Shown: positions 25,510 to 33,666, numbered from the stretch's first letter. The stretch: DNA of 40,898 nucleotides from Rhodobiaceae bacterium (GCA_028278505.1 JANQEG010000057.1:1-40898), one strand, 5' to 3'. Program-made: numbers and translations. Notes: generated from the letters alone by a model not told the origin.

Positions 25510-25879
25510 CCTTTGCCGAATTACCGGCTTTGGACGAGCCGCCGAATTCTTCTCACGTCATGCCGGGAAAGACCTACCGCTGTCCGGGTAAAGCGGATTC
25601 TGCGATCCATCTGACCTATCTCCGTCGTCATTGCCCGCTTCATGCGGGCAATCCAATGGCTTTTCGGCAATCAGAAGCGCTTGAATGTCTTCACAAATGC
25701 GTTGACAAGTCGAGAGGCCAATGGACCGCCCGGACAAGCCGGGCGGTGACGAAGGAGGGGTTGGGTGGTGTGACGAGGGAGAGGGTGGTGATGGCGGGAG
25801 GTGGCGCTCAGAGTTTGTCCTCAACAGTCACGTAGCGTGATTTATCAGCGATCCAGGCTTCCTGCATCGCGTACCGCCG
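25510..25879. repeat. gene-free gap with dispersed repeat copy A (about 25621-25788)
   Basis: No credible gene was found in these 370 bp. From about 25621 to 25788 lies a repeat that recurs in inverse orientation at 33395-33561. It contains TTGCCCGC-ttcat-GCGGGCAA and ACCGCCCGG-acaa-CCGGGCGGT hairpins, a shared middle GAATGTCTTCACAAATGCGT, and a purine-rich tail (GGAGGGGTTGGGTGGTG). TCACG-tag-CGTGA at 25828-25840 followed by TTTAT may weakly terminate transcription from the penicillin-binding protein side. Confidence 0.75.
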
Positions 25880-26617
25880 TCAGCCTTCCGCGCCATAGGC
25901 GTGGAGGGTGCGGCCGTGCGCCTTCAGCCAGGTGCGGGCGGCCGTCGGATCGTCGATGAGGCGGTCGACCAGGGCCCAGAACCGCGGCGAATGGTTGGCC
26001 TCGACCAGATGGGCGACCTCATGGGCGGCGACATAGTCGAGGATCGCCGGCGGCGCCAGCACCAGCCGCCACGAGAAGTTCAAAACGCCCTTTGCCGAGC
26101 ACGAGCCCCAGCGGCTCTTCTGATCGCGCAGCCGGACGGCGGCCGGCTTGACGCCGAGGCTCAAGCCGTGGCGGGCGCATGCGGCGGCAAGATCACCGCG
26201 CGCCGCGCCGCGCAGATAGTCCTCGATGCGGCGGGCCAGGAACGGCGCCTTGCCGGCCACCGCGAGCACCGGCAGCTCACCGTCCGGTTCGCACCAGACC
26301 GTGCCGCGGGCGCCCGGGCGGTGGACGATCAAATGGTCGGCGCCGCGCACCGGCACGATCGCGCCGTCGCGAAACGGCTGCGGCGCGACCTGGCGCTCCA
26401 GGCATCGTCCGATCCACGTGCCCTGGGTGTCGAGAAAGGCCAGCGCCGTGTCGAGCCGGCCGCGCGGCGGCAGCGTCAGCACGAAACGCCGCTGCGCCGG
26501 ATCGTGGCTGAGTTTGAGGCGCCGCGCCTGACGGTGGCGGCGGAGCGCGATCGTGACACTGCGGCCGTCGATATCGATGTCGATAGCGTCCGGTTCCCGT
26601 GACCGGGGAAATCTCAT
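25880..26617 (-). CDS. YgjP/DUF45-type zinc metallopeptidase
   Basis: A protein of about 245 residues from the YgjP-like (DUF45, SprT-related) family. LRDQKSRWGSCSAKGVLNF is the strongest family signature, and VAAHEVAHLVEANHSPRFW has the HExxH zinc site with a following conserved histidine. Substrates in the family are largely unknown. I start at the ATG at 26617 (MRFPRSREPD); ATG at 26635 or TTG at 26695 are possible, and none has a clear ribosome-binding site. It is the last of a two-gene minus-strand set but a terminator lies upstream, so it is probably read from its own promoter. Confidence 0.85.
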   Translation of the reverse strand: MRFPRSREPDAIDIDIDGRSVTIALRRHRQARRLKLSHDPAQRRFVLTLPPRGRLDTALAFLDTQGTWIGRCLERQVAPQPFRDGAIVPVRGADHLIVHRPGARGTVWCEPDGELPVLAVAGKAPFLARRIEDYLRGAARGDLAAACARHGLSLGVKPAAVRLRDQKSRWGSCSAKGVLNFSWRLVLAPPAILDYVAAHEVAHLVEANHSPRFWALVDRLIDDPTAARTWLKAHGRTLHAYGAEG

Positions 26618-26712
26618 TGCGGAGAAGACATCCATGCAAGGCACCGCCGATTCGGTCTTTTGCCAAGACTCCTTCGGGAGGAGGCCGCCCGGCAAGCAAA
26701 AACTCGGGCCCT

Positions 26713-26753
26713 AAAAAGGCGAAAGGCGCGTCGGTTGACGCGCCGTTCGCCTT
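26713..26753 (-). terminator. intrinsic terminator after the DUF2852 gene
   Basis: The minus strand reads AAGGCGAACGGCGCGTC, loop AACC, GACGCGCCTTTCGCCTT, then TTTAG: a near-perfect 17-bp stem with a U-tract. It lies 31 bases after the DUF2852 stop codon. Confidence 0.85.
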
Positions 26754-26783
26754 GAATGACCGTTTCGGTCGGTGTCGATCCGG

Positions 26784-27212
26784 TCAGGCCTGGGCGGTTG
26801 CGTCGCCGTCTGGCTTGTCGGCCGGCTTCGCCTCGCCGGTTGCCGGGCCCTGAGAGCCGTGCGTGCGGCGTTCCGCCATGAAGCGGTCGAACTCTTCCTG
26901 GTCCTTGGCGCGGCGGAGATTGCGCAGGAATTCGGAGAATTCCTCGCGGTCCTCGTCGAGCTTACGGCGTTCTTCCTCGAGCCGGGTGATCTCGCGCTGA
27001 CGGTATTCGTCGAACGCGTGATTGCCGGTGGTGCCGGCGCTTGCCCGGCGCACATTGCCGCGGATATCGGCGAGGAAGTCCTCGAACCGGTCGCCCCACA
27101 GGATGTAGGCGAGCATGGCCAGACCGAGCGGCCAGAACACGATGAAGCCGATCACCATCAGGGCGATCGTCAGCGGCGTCCAGGCCGGACGGAAAAGCGG
27201 CGTGTGAGACAT
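26784..27212 (-). CDS. DUF2852 single-span membrane protein
   Basis: A 142-residue protein of unknown function found in alphaproteobacteria. FRPAWTPLTIALMVIGFIVF with WPLGLAMLAYILWGDRFEDF gives one or two membrane segments at about 9-40. The rest is cytoplasmic: a highly charged helical stretch REITRLEEERRKLDEDREEF, probably coiled coil, then an acidic alanine-rich tail. The ATG at 27212 has GGGACGAAAA upstream. The tail ends just before a strong terminator. The promoter region carries an 18-bp inverted repeat (27235-27252), so the gene seems to be regulated on its own. Confidence 0.85.
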   Translation of the reverse strand: MSHTPLFRPAWTPLTIALMVIGFIVFWPLGLAMLAYILWGDRFEDFLADIRGNVRRASAGTTGNHAFDEYRQREITRLEEERRKLDEDREEFSEFLRNLRRAKDQEEFDRFMAERRTHGSQGPATGEAKPADKPDGDATAQA

Positions 27213-27233
27213 TTTTCGTCCCTTCCTACGAGC

Positions 27234-27261
27234 TACGTAACGTTCGTGACGTGCTTGACAA
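27234..27261 (-). promoter_or_regulatory. candidate promoter and operator of the DUF2852 gene
   Basis: ACGTAACGTTCGTGACGT (27235-27252) is an imperfect 18-bp palindrome of the form ACGTnACGnnCGTnACGT. On the minus strand TTGTCA (27261-27256) and TACGTA (27239-27234) are 16 bases apart, so the palindrome would cover the spacer and -10. The ATG lies 23 bases downstream. Confidence 0.4.
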
Positions 27262-27289
27262 TGGGTCATAGAACTCCATTCCCTTTGCT

Positions 27290-27831
27290 TTGACGAAAAA
27301 AGACGTGGGGGCGCGGCGGCAGATTTTCAAGAACGGCAGGGCGCGGGAACGCCAAAAAACGGCGGGATCACCCCGACTACCCACCGTTCCCGCGGAAGCG
27401 GGAACCCACTGCCCCGCTCAACACGGTATGTCGGTTGCGATCCGGGCGATGTCTCGAATTTATCAATTGGAACAGAAGCTTGTCGCCCACGCTAATGGTT
27501 CCCCGCTTTCGCGGGGAAGGTGCGGATTGGAAGGCAAATGGTCCATCCGGCGCATTTGAGAAAGGCAATCCATGGGCCTGTCTAAACCCGGAAGCACCTG
27601 AATGTCTTCACGACTGCATTGGGCTGGATTGCCGCGCGGGCTGGCGCCCGCTCGCAATGACGGTGGAGGCGAGGCATGGCTCCCCTCTCCCTTGCGGGGA
27701 GGGGTCGGGGGTGGGGGTCAAAAGAAAAAACAACCACGCTGTTGGATGGCGCATAGAATTGCGTATCACCCCCACCCGGCCCGCGCATTCGCGCGGTCCA
27801 CCCTCCCCACAAGGGGGAGGGTAAAACAGTC
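27290..27831. repeat. 540-bp gene-free region of mixed palindromic repeats
   Basis: No credible gene was found. In order: GTTCCCGC-ggaa-GCGGGAAC hairpin (27386-27405); inverted TTCCCCGC-tttc-GCGGGGAA (27499-27518), the two bounding a 130-bp element; a degenerate copy of the 25621 repeat family (about 27565-27662, sharing GAATGTCTTCAC and CTGGATTGCC); then G/C-rich REP-like units CCCCTCTCCCTTGCGGGGAG (27681-27720) and ACCCCCACCC...CCCTCCCCacaaGGGGGAGGGT (27769-27825). The last unit touches the phaZ stop. Confidence 0.75.
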
Positions 27832-29436
27832 TCAATTGGCGGTCTCGGTTGCCAGCGCCCGCGCCTGCTCGACCCAGTTCTCGCGGGAAACCCGATCCTT
27901 GAAGCCGAGCGCCGCTTCCAGTTCGGCGATATCGGCCGCGGTGAACCCGGCGATCTGGCCGAAGCTGACGATGCCGCGCTCGGCGAGCAGGTCGGCGAAT
28001 TTCGGGCCGATGCCGCTGATCCGGGTCAAATCGTCGGCGCCGTCGGTCGGAGATTTCGGCGCCGACACGACAGGCAGCGCCGCGGCGGGCGAATCGTCGG
28101 GCCGGCGGATCGCCTGCGCCCGCGGCCGGATGATCTCGGCGATGCGGCGCAAGAGGCCGCTGTCCTTCGGGTGCCGGTCGTTTTCGATGATGAAGTCGGC
28201 GATGTGCGGAACGATCTCGGCGCGGAAGCGACGGCCGTTGAAGACGCCGTAATGGCCGACGCCCGGCTGCACGTAGTGGCAGCGCTTTTCATCCGGGATC
28301 TCCGGACAGATCAGATGCGCCGCCTCGGTCTGGCCGACGCCGGAAATGTCGTCCTTCTCACCCTCGACCGTCAACAGCGCGGTGTGGCGGATCTTGTTGG
28401 TGTCGACCAGGCGGCCGCGATGCATCATCTCGCCTTTCGGCAGCGCATGGCGGATGAACACCGTATCGACGGTCTGCAGATAGAACTCGGCGGTCAGATC
28501 CATCACCGCCATATATTCGTCGTAGAATTCGCGGTGCTTTTCGGCGGAATCGCCGTCGCCCTCGATCAGGTGGGAGAAGAATTCGCGATGGGCGACGATG
28601 TGCCGGTCGAGGTTCATGCTCATGAAGCCGGAAAGCTGCAGGAAGCCGGGATAGACGTCGCGCATGAAGCCCGGCTGCGGGAACGGCACCTTCATGACGA
28701 CGTTGCGGCGGAACCAGTCGAGATCGCGGTGCTCGGCGAGCGCGTTCACCGCCGTCGGGTTGATGCGGGTGTCGATCGGCCCGCCCATCAGCGTCATCGA
28801 GGCGGGCGTCAGCGGATCGTCGGCCTCCTCCATCACCGCGACCGCGGCGAGCACCGGCACGGAAGGCTGACAGACGGCGATCACATGCGGGTTGTTGCCA
28901 AGCATGTGCAGCATGGCGATGACATAGTCGATGAAGTCGTCGAGATCGAAACGGCCTTCGGACATCGGCACCATGCGCGCATCGATCCAGTCGGTGATGT
29001 AGACGTCATGGGCCGGCAGCAGCGCCTCGACCGTGCCGCGCAGCAGCGTCGCGTAATGGCCCGACATCGGCGCCACCAGCAGAACCTTGGGATCGCGAAC
29101 GCCGGGTTCCGGCCGATCCTTTTCGAAATGCACCAGATTGCAGAACGGCCGCGACCATACGGTCCGCGGCCGGATCGGAACGTCGACGCCGTCGATCTCG
29201 ACCGTCTCGATGCCCCATTCCGGCTTGCCATAGCGCCGCGTGGTGCGCTCGAACAGCTCCAGCGACGCGACCAGGCTGCGGCCGACGGTGGTGTGCGCGA
29301 TCGGATTGAGCGGGTTGCGCAATCCGAGGCGGGCGATGTCGGCCGCCGCCCGGAACGGGCTCAGCATGGCGTGGTTCAGTTCGTACCAGTGATAATAGGG
29401 CAACGGCCATTTCCTTCGTTGTCGCGCCGGAGTCAT
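27832..29436 (-). CDS. phaZ: intracellular polyhydroxyalkanoate depolymerase with C-terminal helix-hairpin-helix tail
   Basis: A cytoplasmic alpha/beta hydrolase of up to 534 residues that mobilises stored polyhydroxybutyrate granules. Signs of the family: WYELNHAMLSPFRAAADI at the N-terminus, PMSGHYATLLRGTVEALLP, DVYITDWIDAR, the nucleophile region HVIAVCQPSVPVLAA with Cys189, and QPGVGHYGVFNGRRF near residue 415. Typical PhaZ ends around residue 410-420. Here a low-complexity linker is followed by about 65 residues (DDLTRISGIGPKFADLLAER onwards) that look like a helix-hairpin-helix module. An ATG at 29436 is used; a TTG a dozen codons in, with AAGGAA upstream, is an alternative. Confidence 0.88.
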   Translation of the reverse strand: MTPARQRRKWPLPYYHWYELNHAMLSPFRAAADIARLGLRNPLNPIAHTTVGRSLVASLELFERTTRRYGKPEWGIETVEIDGVDVPIRPRTVWSRPFCNLVHFEKDRPEPGVRDPKVLLVAPMSGHYATLLRGTVEALLPAHDVYITDWIDARMVPMSEGRFDLDDFIDYVIAMLHMLGNNPHVIAVCQPSVPVLAAVAVMEEADDPLTPASMTLMGGPIDTRINPTAVNALAEHRDLDWFRRNVVMKVPFPQPGFMRDVYPGFLQLSGFMSMNLDRHIVAHREFFSHLIEGDGDSAEKHREFYDEYMAVMDLTAEFYLQTVDTVFIRHALPKGEMMHRGRLVDTNKIRHTALLTVEGEKDDISGVGQTEAAHLICPEIPDEKRCHYVQPGVGHYGVFNGRRFRAEIVPHIADFIIENDRHPKDSGLLRRIAEIIRPRAQAIRRPDDSPAAALPVVSAPKSPTDGADDLTRISGIGPKFADLLAERGIVSFGQIAGFTAADIAELEAALGFKDRVSRENWVEQARALATETAN

Positions 29437-29502
29437 ATCCGATATCGCGGCGCAGCATCATAGGCGGCACGTTGAGTGCGGTGCAACAGGCGAGAGGATT
29501 TA

Positions 29503-29531
29503 TTTGCCGTGTTATTGATTTTTCCGGCAAA
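29503..29531. promoter_or_regulatory. inverted repeat between ABC permease stop and phaZ
   Basis: TTTGCCG (29503-29509) and CGGCAAA (29525-29531) form a 7-bp inverted repeat with an AT-rich 15-base spacer. It follows the permease stop by one base and lies 67-95 bases ahead of phaZ. It could be a weak terminator (the following bases are AT-rich, not a T-run) or a phaZ operator. Confidence 0.35.
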
Positions 29532-29532
29532 G

Positions 29533-30354
29533 CTATTCGCCGACCTGAAGCAGCGAGCCGCGGTGCCGGGCCGCGGTCAGCATGCGCAGATAGGCGAACG
29601 CGCCGAAAGCGAAATAGACGGCGTTGAGAACGAGCGCTTGGACCATCAAGTCACCGCGGAAGACCGCGTTGAGCAGGATTTCACGCATGCCTTCAAACAC
29701 ATAGGTCGGAGGCAGCGCCCAGGCGACATATTGCAGCCAGTCCGGCAGCGCCGACACCGGATAGTAGACGCAAGCCAGCGGCAGGAGCACGAAGGTCAGC
29801 GACCAGACCAGGTTTTCCGCGCCCAGCCCGTTGCGCAGCACCAGACCGCAGACGAACATGCCGAGCGCCCAGCTTGTGAGAATCAGATTGGCGAAGAAGA
29901 CGGCAAGCGCCAGCCCGAGATGCCAGACATTGAAGCCAAAGAACATGATCGCGAAGATCGTCACCGGAACGAATCCGATCGCCAGGCGGATGATGCTCAT
30001 GACCATCAGTGCGGTGATGAATTCGGCCGGCCTGAGCGGGCTCATCATCAGATTGCCGATATTGCGCGCCCACATCTCCTCCAGAAACGAGATCGAAAAC
30101 CCGATCTGGCCGCGCAGCAGGATGTCCCAGAGCAGCATTGCACCGATGAAGGCGCCGCCGAGGCGGGCGGCAAGCCCGACATTGTCGGCCAGGTGAAGCT
30201 GCAGGAACCCCCACATCACCATCTGCACCATCGGCCAGTAAACGAGCTCGATCAGCCGCGGCCACGATGTGCGTAAGAGATACCAGTAGCGCAGCACCAT
30301 CGCCGCGATGCGGCGCGCCGAACTCGGCGACAGGGGAACGGATTCGCCGGTCAT
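29533..30354 (-). CDS. ABC-2 type exporter permease
   Basis: A 273-residue inner-membrane protein with six hydrophobic segments in ABC-2 order. The LVYWPMVQMVMWGFLQLHL start, LEEMWARNIGNLMMSPLRPAEF (the conserved cytoplasmic coupling region of ABC-2 exporters) and the closing VSALPDWLQYVAWALPPTYVFEGMREILL motif are typical. It overlaps the ATPase gene by ATGA, so the two form one transporter. The cargo is unknown; relatives carry drugs, lipids or polysaccharides. No lipid or polysaccharide gene lies beside it to help. Confidence 0.88.
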   Translation of the reverse strand: MTGESVPLSPSSARRIAAMVLRYWYLLRTSWPRLIELVYWPMVQMVMWGFLQLHLADNVGLAARLGGAFIGAMLLWDILLRGQIGFSISFLEEMWARNIGNLMMSPLRPAEFITALMVMSIIRLAIGFVPVTIFAIMFFGFNVWHLGLALAVFFANLILTSWALGMFVCGLVLRNGLGAENLVWSLTFVLLPLACVYYPVSALPDWLQYVAWALPPTYVFEGMREILLNAVFRGDLMVQALVLNAVYFAFGAFAYLRMLTAARHRGSLLQVGE

Positions 30355-31130
30355 GGCCGTGCCTCGGCTTCAGCTTCATCGCCGGCGGCATGGCCGCGAC
30401 CGCGGGCGACGTCGAGAAACACTTCTTCGAGATTGGCGCGGCCATAGCGGGCGATCAGCGCCTGCGGGGCGCCGCGGTCGACGATCCGGCCGGCCTTCAT
30501 CATGATGACGTCTTCGCACAGCCGTTCCACTTCCGGCATGTTGTGCGAGGCGAGCAGGATGGTGGCGCCGCGCTCGCGCGCATAGCGCTCCAGATGGGAG
30601 CGGATCCAATCGGCGGTGTCGGGATCGAGCGAGGCGGTCGGCTCGTCGAGCAGCAGGATTTCCGGGGCGTTGATCAGCGCCTTGGCGAGCGCCACGCGCG
30701 TCTTCTGTCCGGCCGAAAGCTGGCCGGTCTCGCGGTCGAGCAGCGCGTTAAGATCGAGCATCGCGGCCAGATCGTCGATCCGCCGGTCAAGTCCGGTGAC
30801 GCCGTAAAGCATGCCGAATACGCGTAAGTTCTGCCGGACGGACAGCCGGTGCGGCATGTCCACATAGGGGCTTTCGAAATTCATCCGGGCGAGCACGCTG
30901 TAGCGCTCGGTCAGCATGTCCCGGCCGAGCACGCTGATCGCGCCCGAGGTCGGCAGGACCAGGCCCATGATGAGCGCGATCGTCGTCGTCTTGCCGGCGC
31001 CGTTGCCGCCGAGAATCGCCGTCACCGAACCGCGCGGAATGGCGAAGCTGACATTGTCTACCGCGCGCAAATCGCCGTAGTTCTTGACGAGTTCGCGGAC
31101 CTCGATGGCGTTGAACGCTGGCGTATCCAT
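30351..31130 (-). CDS. ABC exporter ATP-binding protein
   Basis: A 259-residue ATPase. Walker A is GGNGAGKTTTIAL, the signature LSAGQKTRVALAKAL, Walker B LLLDEPTASLDPDTAD, and the switch His lies in LLASHNMPEVERLC. It pairs with the following ABC-2 permease, overlapping by four bases. Sequence is of the CcmA-like exporter class. The gene starts opposite actS, 115 bp away, sharing a divergent intergenic region that contains two inverted repeats. Confidence 0.93.
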   Translation of the reverse strand: MDTPAFNAIEVRELVKNYGDLRAVDNVSFAIPRGSVTAILGGNGAGKTTTIALIMGLVLPTSGAISVLGRDMLTERYSVLARMNFESPYVDMPHRLSVRQNLRVFGMLYGVTGLDRRIDDLAAMLDLNALLDRETGQLSAGQKTRVALAKALINAPEILLLDEPTASLDPDTADWIRSHLERYARERGATILLASHNMPEVERLCEDVIMMKAGRIVDRGAPQALIARYGRANLEEVFLDVARGRGHAAGDEAEAEARP

Positions 31131-31158
31131 GATCCAGGCGGGATATTGGGTGTCGACA

Positions 31159-31201
31159 GATGCGATCCACCATAATAGGGAATATTGCCGGCAATCGCAT
31201 C
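31159..31201. promoter_or_regulatory. nested inverted repeats in the ABC exporter/actS divergent region
   Basis: GATGCGAT (31159-31166) and ATCGCATC (31194-31201) form a perfect 8-bp inverted repeat 27 bases apart, enclosing the start of a perfect 12-bp palindrome ATTGCCGGCAAT (31184-31195). It sits 29 bases or more upstream of the ABC ATPase start and 45-87 bases upstream of actS. A shared operator is possible. Confidence 0.4.
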
Positions 31202-31245
31202 GGTTTTACGACGATGCCGGCGGCTATGGGGTGGAGCCGGCAGGC

Positions 31246-32574
31246 ATGATGCAATTGATGGCCACGGGCCACGAATTCGGCACCAGGAAGCTGCGGCTGG
31301 AAACGCTGGTCCGGCTGCGCTGGCTGGCGGTGGCCGGACAGACGGTAGCGGTTCTCGTCGTTTTTCTCGGCTTCGGGTTCCCGCTGCCGGTCGGCCTGTG
31401 CTTCCTGGTGATCGCGCTTTCGGCCTGGCTCAACATCTTTTTGAAGATGCGCTACGCCGCCACCCACCGGCTGGAGAGCACGTGGGGCGCGTTGCTCTTG
31501 TCCTACGATATCCTGCAGCTTGCGGCGCTGCTCTATCTCACCGGCGGGCTGGAGAATCCGTTCTCGCTGCTGCTGCTGGTCCCGGTCATGGTGTCGGCAA
31601 CGATCCTGCCGCCGAAGAAGACGATCATGCTCGGCATCCTGGTGATCGTCATCGCCACGGTGCTTGCCGTCTTTCACCAGCCGCTGCCCTGGCATGCCGG
31701 CGAGACCCTGTCGCTGCCGTTCTATTACGTGTTCGGGATCTGGCTGGCGCTTTTGTGCGGCCTCGCCTTCATGAGCGTCTATGCCTGGCGGGTCGCCGAT
31801 GAAGCGCGCAACCTCGCCGATGCGCTCGCCGCCGCCGAACTGGTCCTGGCCCGCGAGCAGCGCCTGTCGGCGCTCGACGGGCTTGCCGCCGCCGCCGCGC
31901 ATGAACTCGGCACGCCGCTGGCGACGATTGCGCTGGTGTCCCGCGAAATCGAGCGCGACCTTCCCGACGACAGCCCGCTCGCCGACGACATCACGCTGCT
32001 GCGCACCCAGTCGGAACGGTGCCGGCAGATCCTGCGCAAGCTGAGCTCGCTCGGTGCGGTGGGCGACGAACACTTCTCGCGTCTGCCGCTATCGAGCCTG
32101 ATCGAGGAAGTCGTCGAGCCGCACCGGGAATTCGGCATCGACATCGACATTCGCCTCGACGGCGACCGGGCCATGGAGCCGATCGGCCAGCGCAATCCGG
32201 GAATCCTCTACGGCATTAGCAACATTGTCGAAAACGCGGTCGATTTCGCCGAGAACCAGGTCGAGATCATTGCCGCCTGGGACGACGATGACGTCGCGCT
32301 GACGATCGCCGATGACGGTCCGGGTTTCCGCCCCGAGATCATCAACCGGATCGGCGACCCCTACGTGACGACGCGACGGCGGTCGGCGAATGCGGGCCGG
32401 CCGGCGCCCGAAAGCGGCGGGCTCGGCCTCGGCTTTTTCATCGCCAAGACGCTTCTGGAGCGGACCGGCGCGCAGATCGACCTGTCGAACCGGGCCTATC
32501 CGGGGCGCGGCGCCGTCGTCCAGATCACCTGGCCGCGGTCGGTCATGGATATCCGCGCCGGCGCACCGGTTTAG
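31246..32574 (+). CDS. actS: redox-sensing histidine kinase of the RegB/PrrB/ActS type
   Basis: A 442-residue inner-membrane sensor kinase. Six membrane segments fill residues 25-180; GGLENPFS (100-107) is the quinone-sensing motif of RegB proteins. The H-box AAAAHELGTPLATIALVSRE carries the phosphorylated His219. The redox-sensitive cysteine of RegB is conserved as Cys259 (SERCRQIL). N-box NIVENAVDFA and GLGLGFFIAKTLLERTG complete the ATPase. It phosphorylates the paired regulator under reducing conditions and controls respiration, carbon and nitrogen fixation genes in relatives. The ATG at 31246 begins the conserved part; GTG at 31231 is an alternative. Confidence 0.93.
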   Translation: MMQLMATGHEFGTRKLRLETLVRLRWLAVAGQTVAVLVVFLGFGFPLPVGLCFLVIALSAWLNIFLKMRYAATHRLESTWGALLLSYDILQLAALLYLTGGLENPFSLLLLVPVMVSATILPPKKTIMLGILVIVIATVLAVFHQPLPWHAGETLSLPFYYVFGIWLALLCGLAFMSVYAWRVADEARNLADALAAAELVLAREQRLSALDGLAAAAAHELGTPLATIALVSREIERDLPDDSPLADDITLLRTQSERCRQILRKLSSLGAVGDEHFSRLPLSSLIEEVVEPHREFGIDIDIRLDGDRAMEPIGQRNPGILYGISNIVENAVDFAENQVEIIAAWDDDDVALTIADDGPGFRPEIINRIGDPYVTTRRRSANAGRPAPESGGLGLGFFIAKTLLERTGAQIDLSNRAYPGRGAVVQITWPRSVMDIRAGAPV

Positions 32575-32733
32575 GCGATGGCATTGGAAATTCGGTTTGA
32601 CGGCTTTGAAGCCAGGGCCTAACAGACTATAACGATCTGACGAAAAGAATATGTCGGGAAGCAGAGGGGCTCGGTCCGCATTGAACTTCCCGGCGCGGGG
32701 CTTGGAAATCAAGGAATTCACACGGCGGTAGCT

Positions 32734-33291
32734 ATGGCGGAAGTTCTTCAGGTGGATGACACTGGCGGCAAGCCGTCGCTGTTGATCATCGACGACGACA
32801 GGCCGTTCCTGAATCGGCTGGGTCGGGCGATGGAATCGCGCGGCTTCGACGTCAAGACCGCCGAGAGCGTTGCCGAGGGCTTGCGCATCGTCGAGGCCGA
32901 CGCGCCGGCCTATGCGGTGGTCGACATGCGGCTCGGCGACGGCAGCGGCCTCGACGTGATCGAGGTCATCCGCAAGAAGCGTCCCGATGCCCGCGCCGTG
33001 GTGCTGACCGGCTACGGCAATATCGCAACCGCGGTAACCGCGGTGAAGCTCGGCGCGCTCGACTATCTGGCCAAGCCCGCCGATGCGGACGACGTTTACG
33101 CGGCGCTGACCCGCGATCCCGGCGACAAGGCGCCGCCGCCGGAAAACCCGATGTCGGCGGACCGGGTCCGCTGGGAGCACATCCAGCGGGTTTACGAACT
33201 GTGCGACCGCAATGTCTCGGAAACCGCGCGGCGGCTCAACATGCACCGCCGCACGCTGCAGCGCATCCTGGCCAAGCGTGCGCCGCGCTAA
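32734..33291 (+). CDS. actR: response regulator of the RegA/PrrA/ActR type
   Basis: A 185-residue two-domain regulator. The receiver has IIDDDRPF, the phospho-acceptor Asp64 in VVDMRLGDGSGLDV, and Lys114 in LDYLAKPAD. A proline-rich linker leads to a Fis-type helix-turn-helix, NVSETARRLNMHRRTLQRIL, almost identical to the invariant RegA recognition helix. It is the cognate partner of ActS but lies 159 bp downstream, a gap that may contain its own promoter. Start fixed by conserved LLIIDDD spacing. Confidence 0.95.
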   Translation: MAEVLQVDDTGGKPSLLIIDDDRPFLNRLGRAMESRGFDVKTAESVAEGLRIVEADAPAYAVVDMRLGDGSGLDVIEVIRKKRPDARAVVLTGYGNIATAVTAVKLGALDYLAKPADADDVYAALTRDPGDKAPPPENPMSADRVRWEHIQRVYELCDRNVSETARRLNMHRRTLQRILAKRAPR

Positions 33292-33666
33292 AGCCTCATC
33301 ATTGCCGCGCTTGTCCTGCTGGATTGCTGTTTAGCTGGCCGAGGTCACCATCCGACCCCTCCTTTGTCACCATCCAACCTTTCCTTTGTCACCACCCAAC
33401 CCCTCCCTTGTCACCACCCAACCCTTCCCTTGTCACCACCCGATTTATTCGGGTGGTCCATTGGCCTGTCGGCTTGCCAACGCATTGGTGAAGGCATTCA
33501 AACGCTTCTGAATGCCGATCCGCCATTGGATTGCCCGGATAAACCGGGCAATGACGACGGAAAGAGGTCAGTGGACCACACCGGACACCATTGGAGCAGG
33601 TCCGAAATTGGCCGGGAATCGTTGACGGCGCCAACGTGCACCTCTTCGACTCCTCGAAAACGCCCC
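33292..33666. repeat. gene-free gap with 22-bp tandem repeat and dispersed repeat copy B
   Basis: No credible gene was found. From 33344 four full units and a partial one repeat at exactly 22 bp (starts 33344, 33366, 33388, 33410, 33432), consensus GTCACCACCCAACCCCTCCC plus TT. The array runs into an inverted copy of the 25621 repeat (about 33395-33561), with hairpins CACCCGA-tttat-TCGGGTG and TTGCCCGG-ataa-CCGGGCAA. The gap separates actR from mmcB; the genes converge. Confidence 0.8.

Noticed and set aside
33344-33440. Possible CRISPR array
   Set aside because: The 22-bp units are directly adjacent with no spacers, and no cas genes are present.
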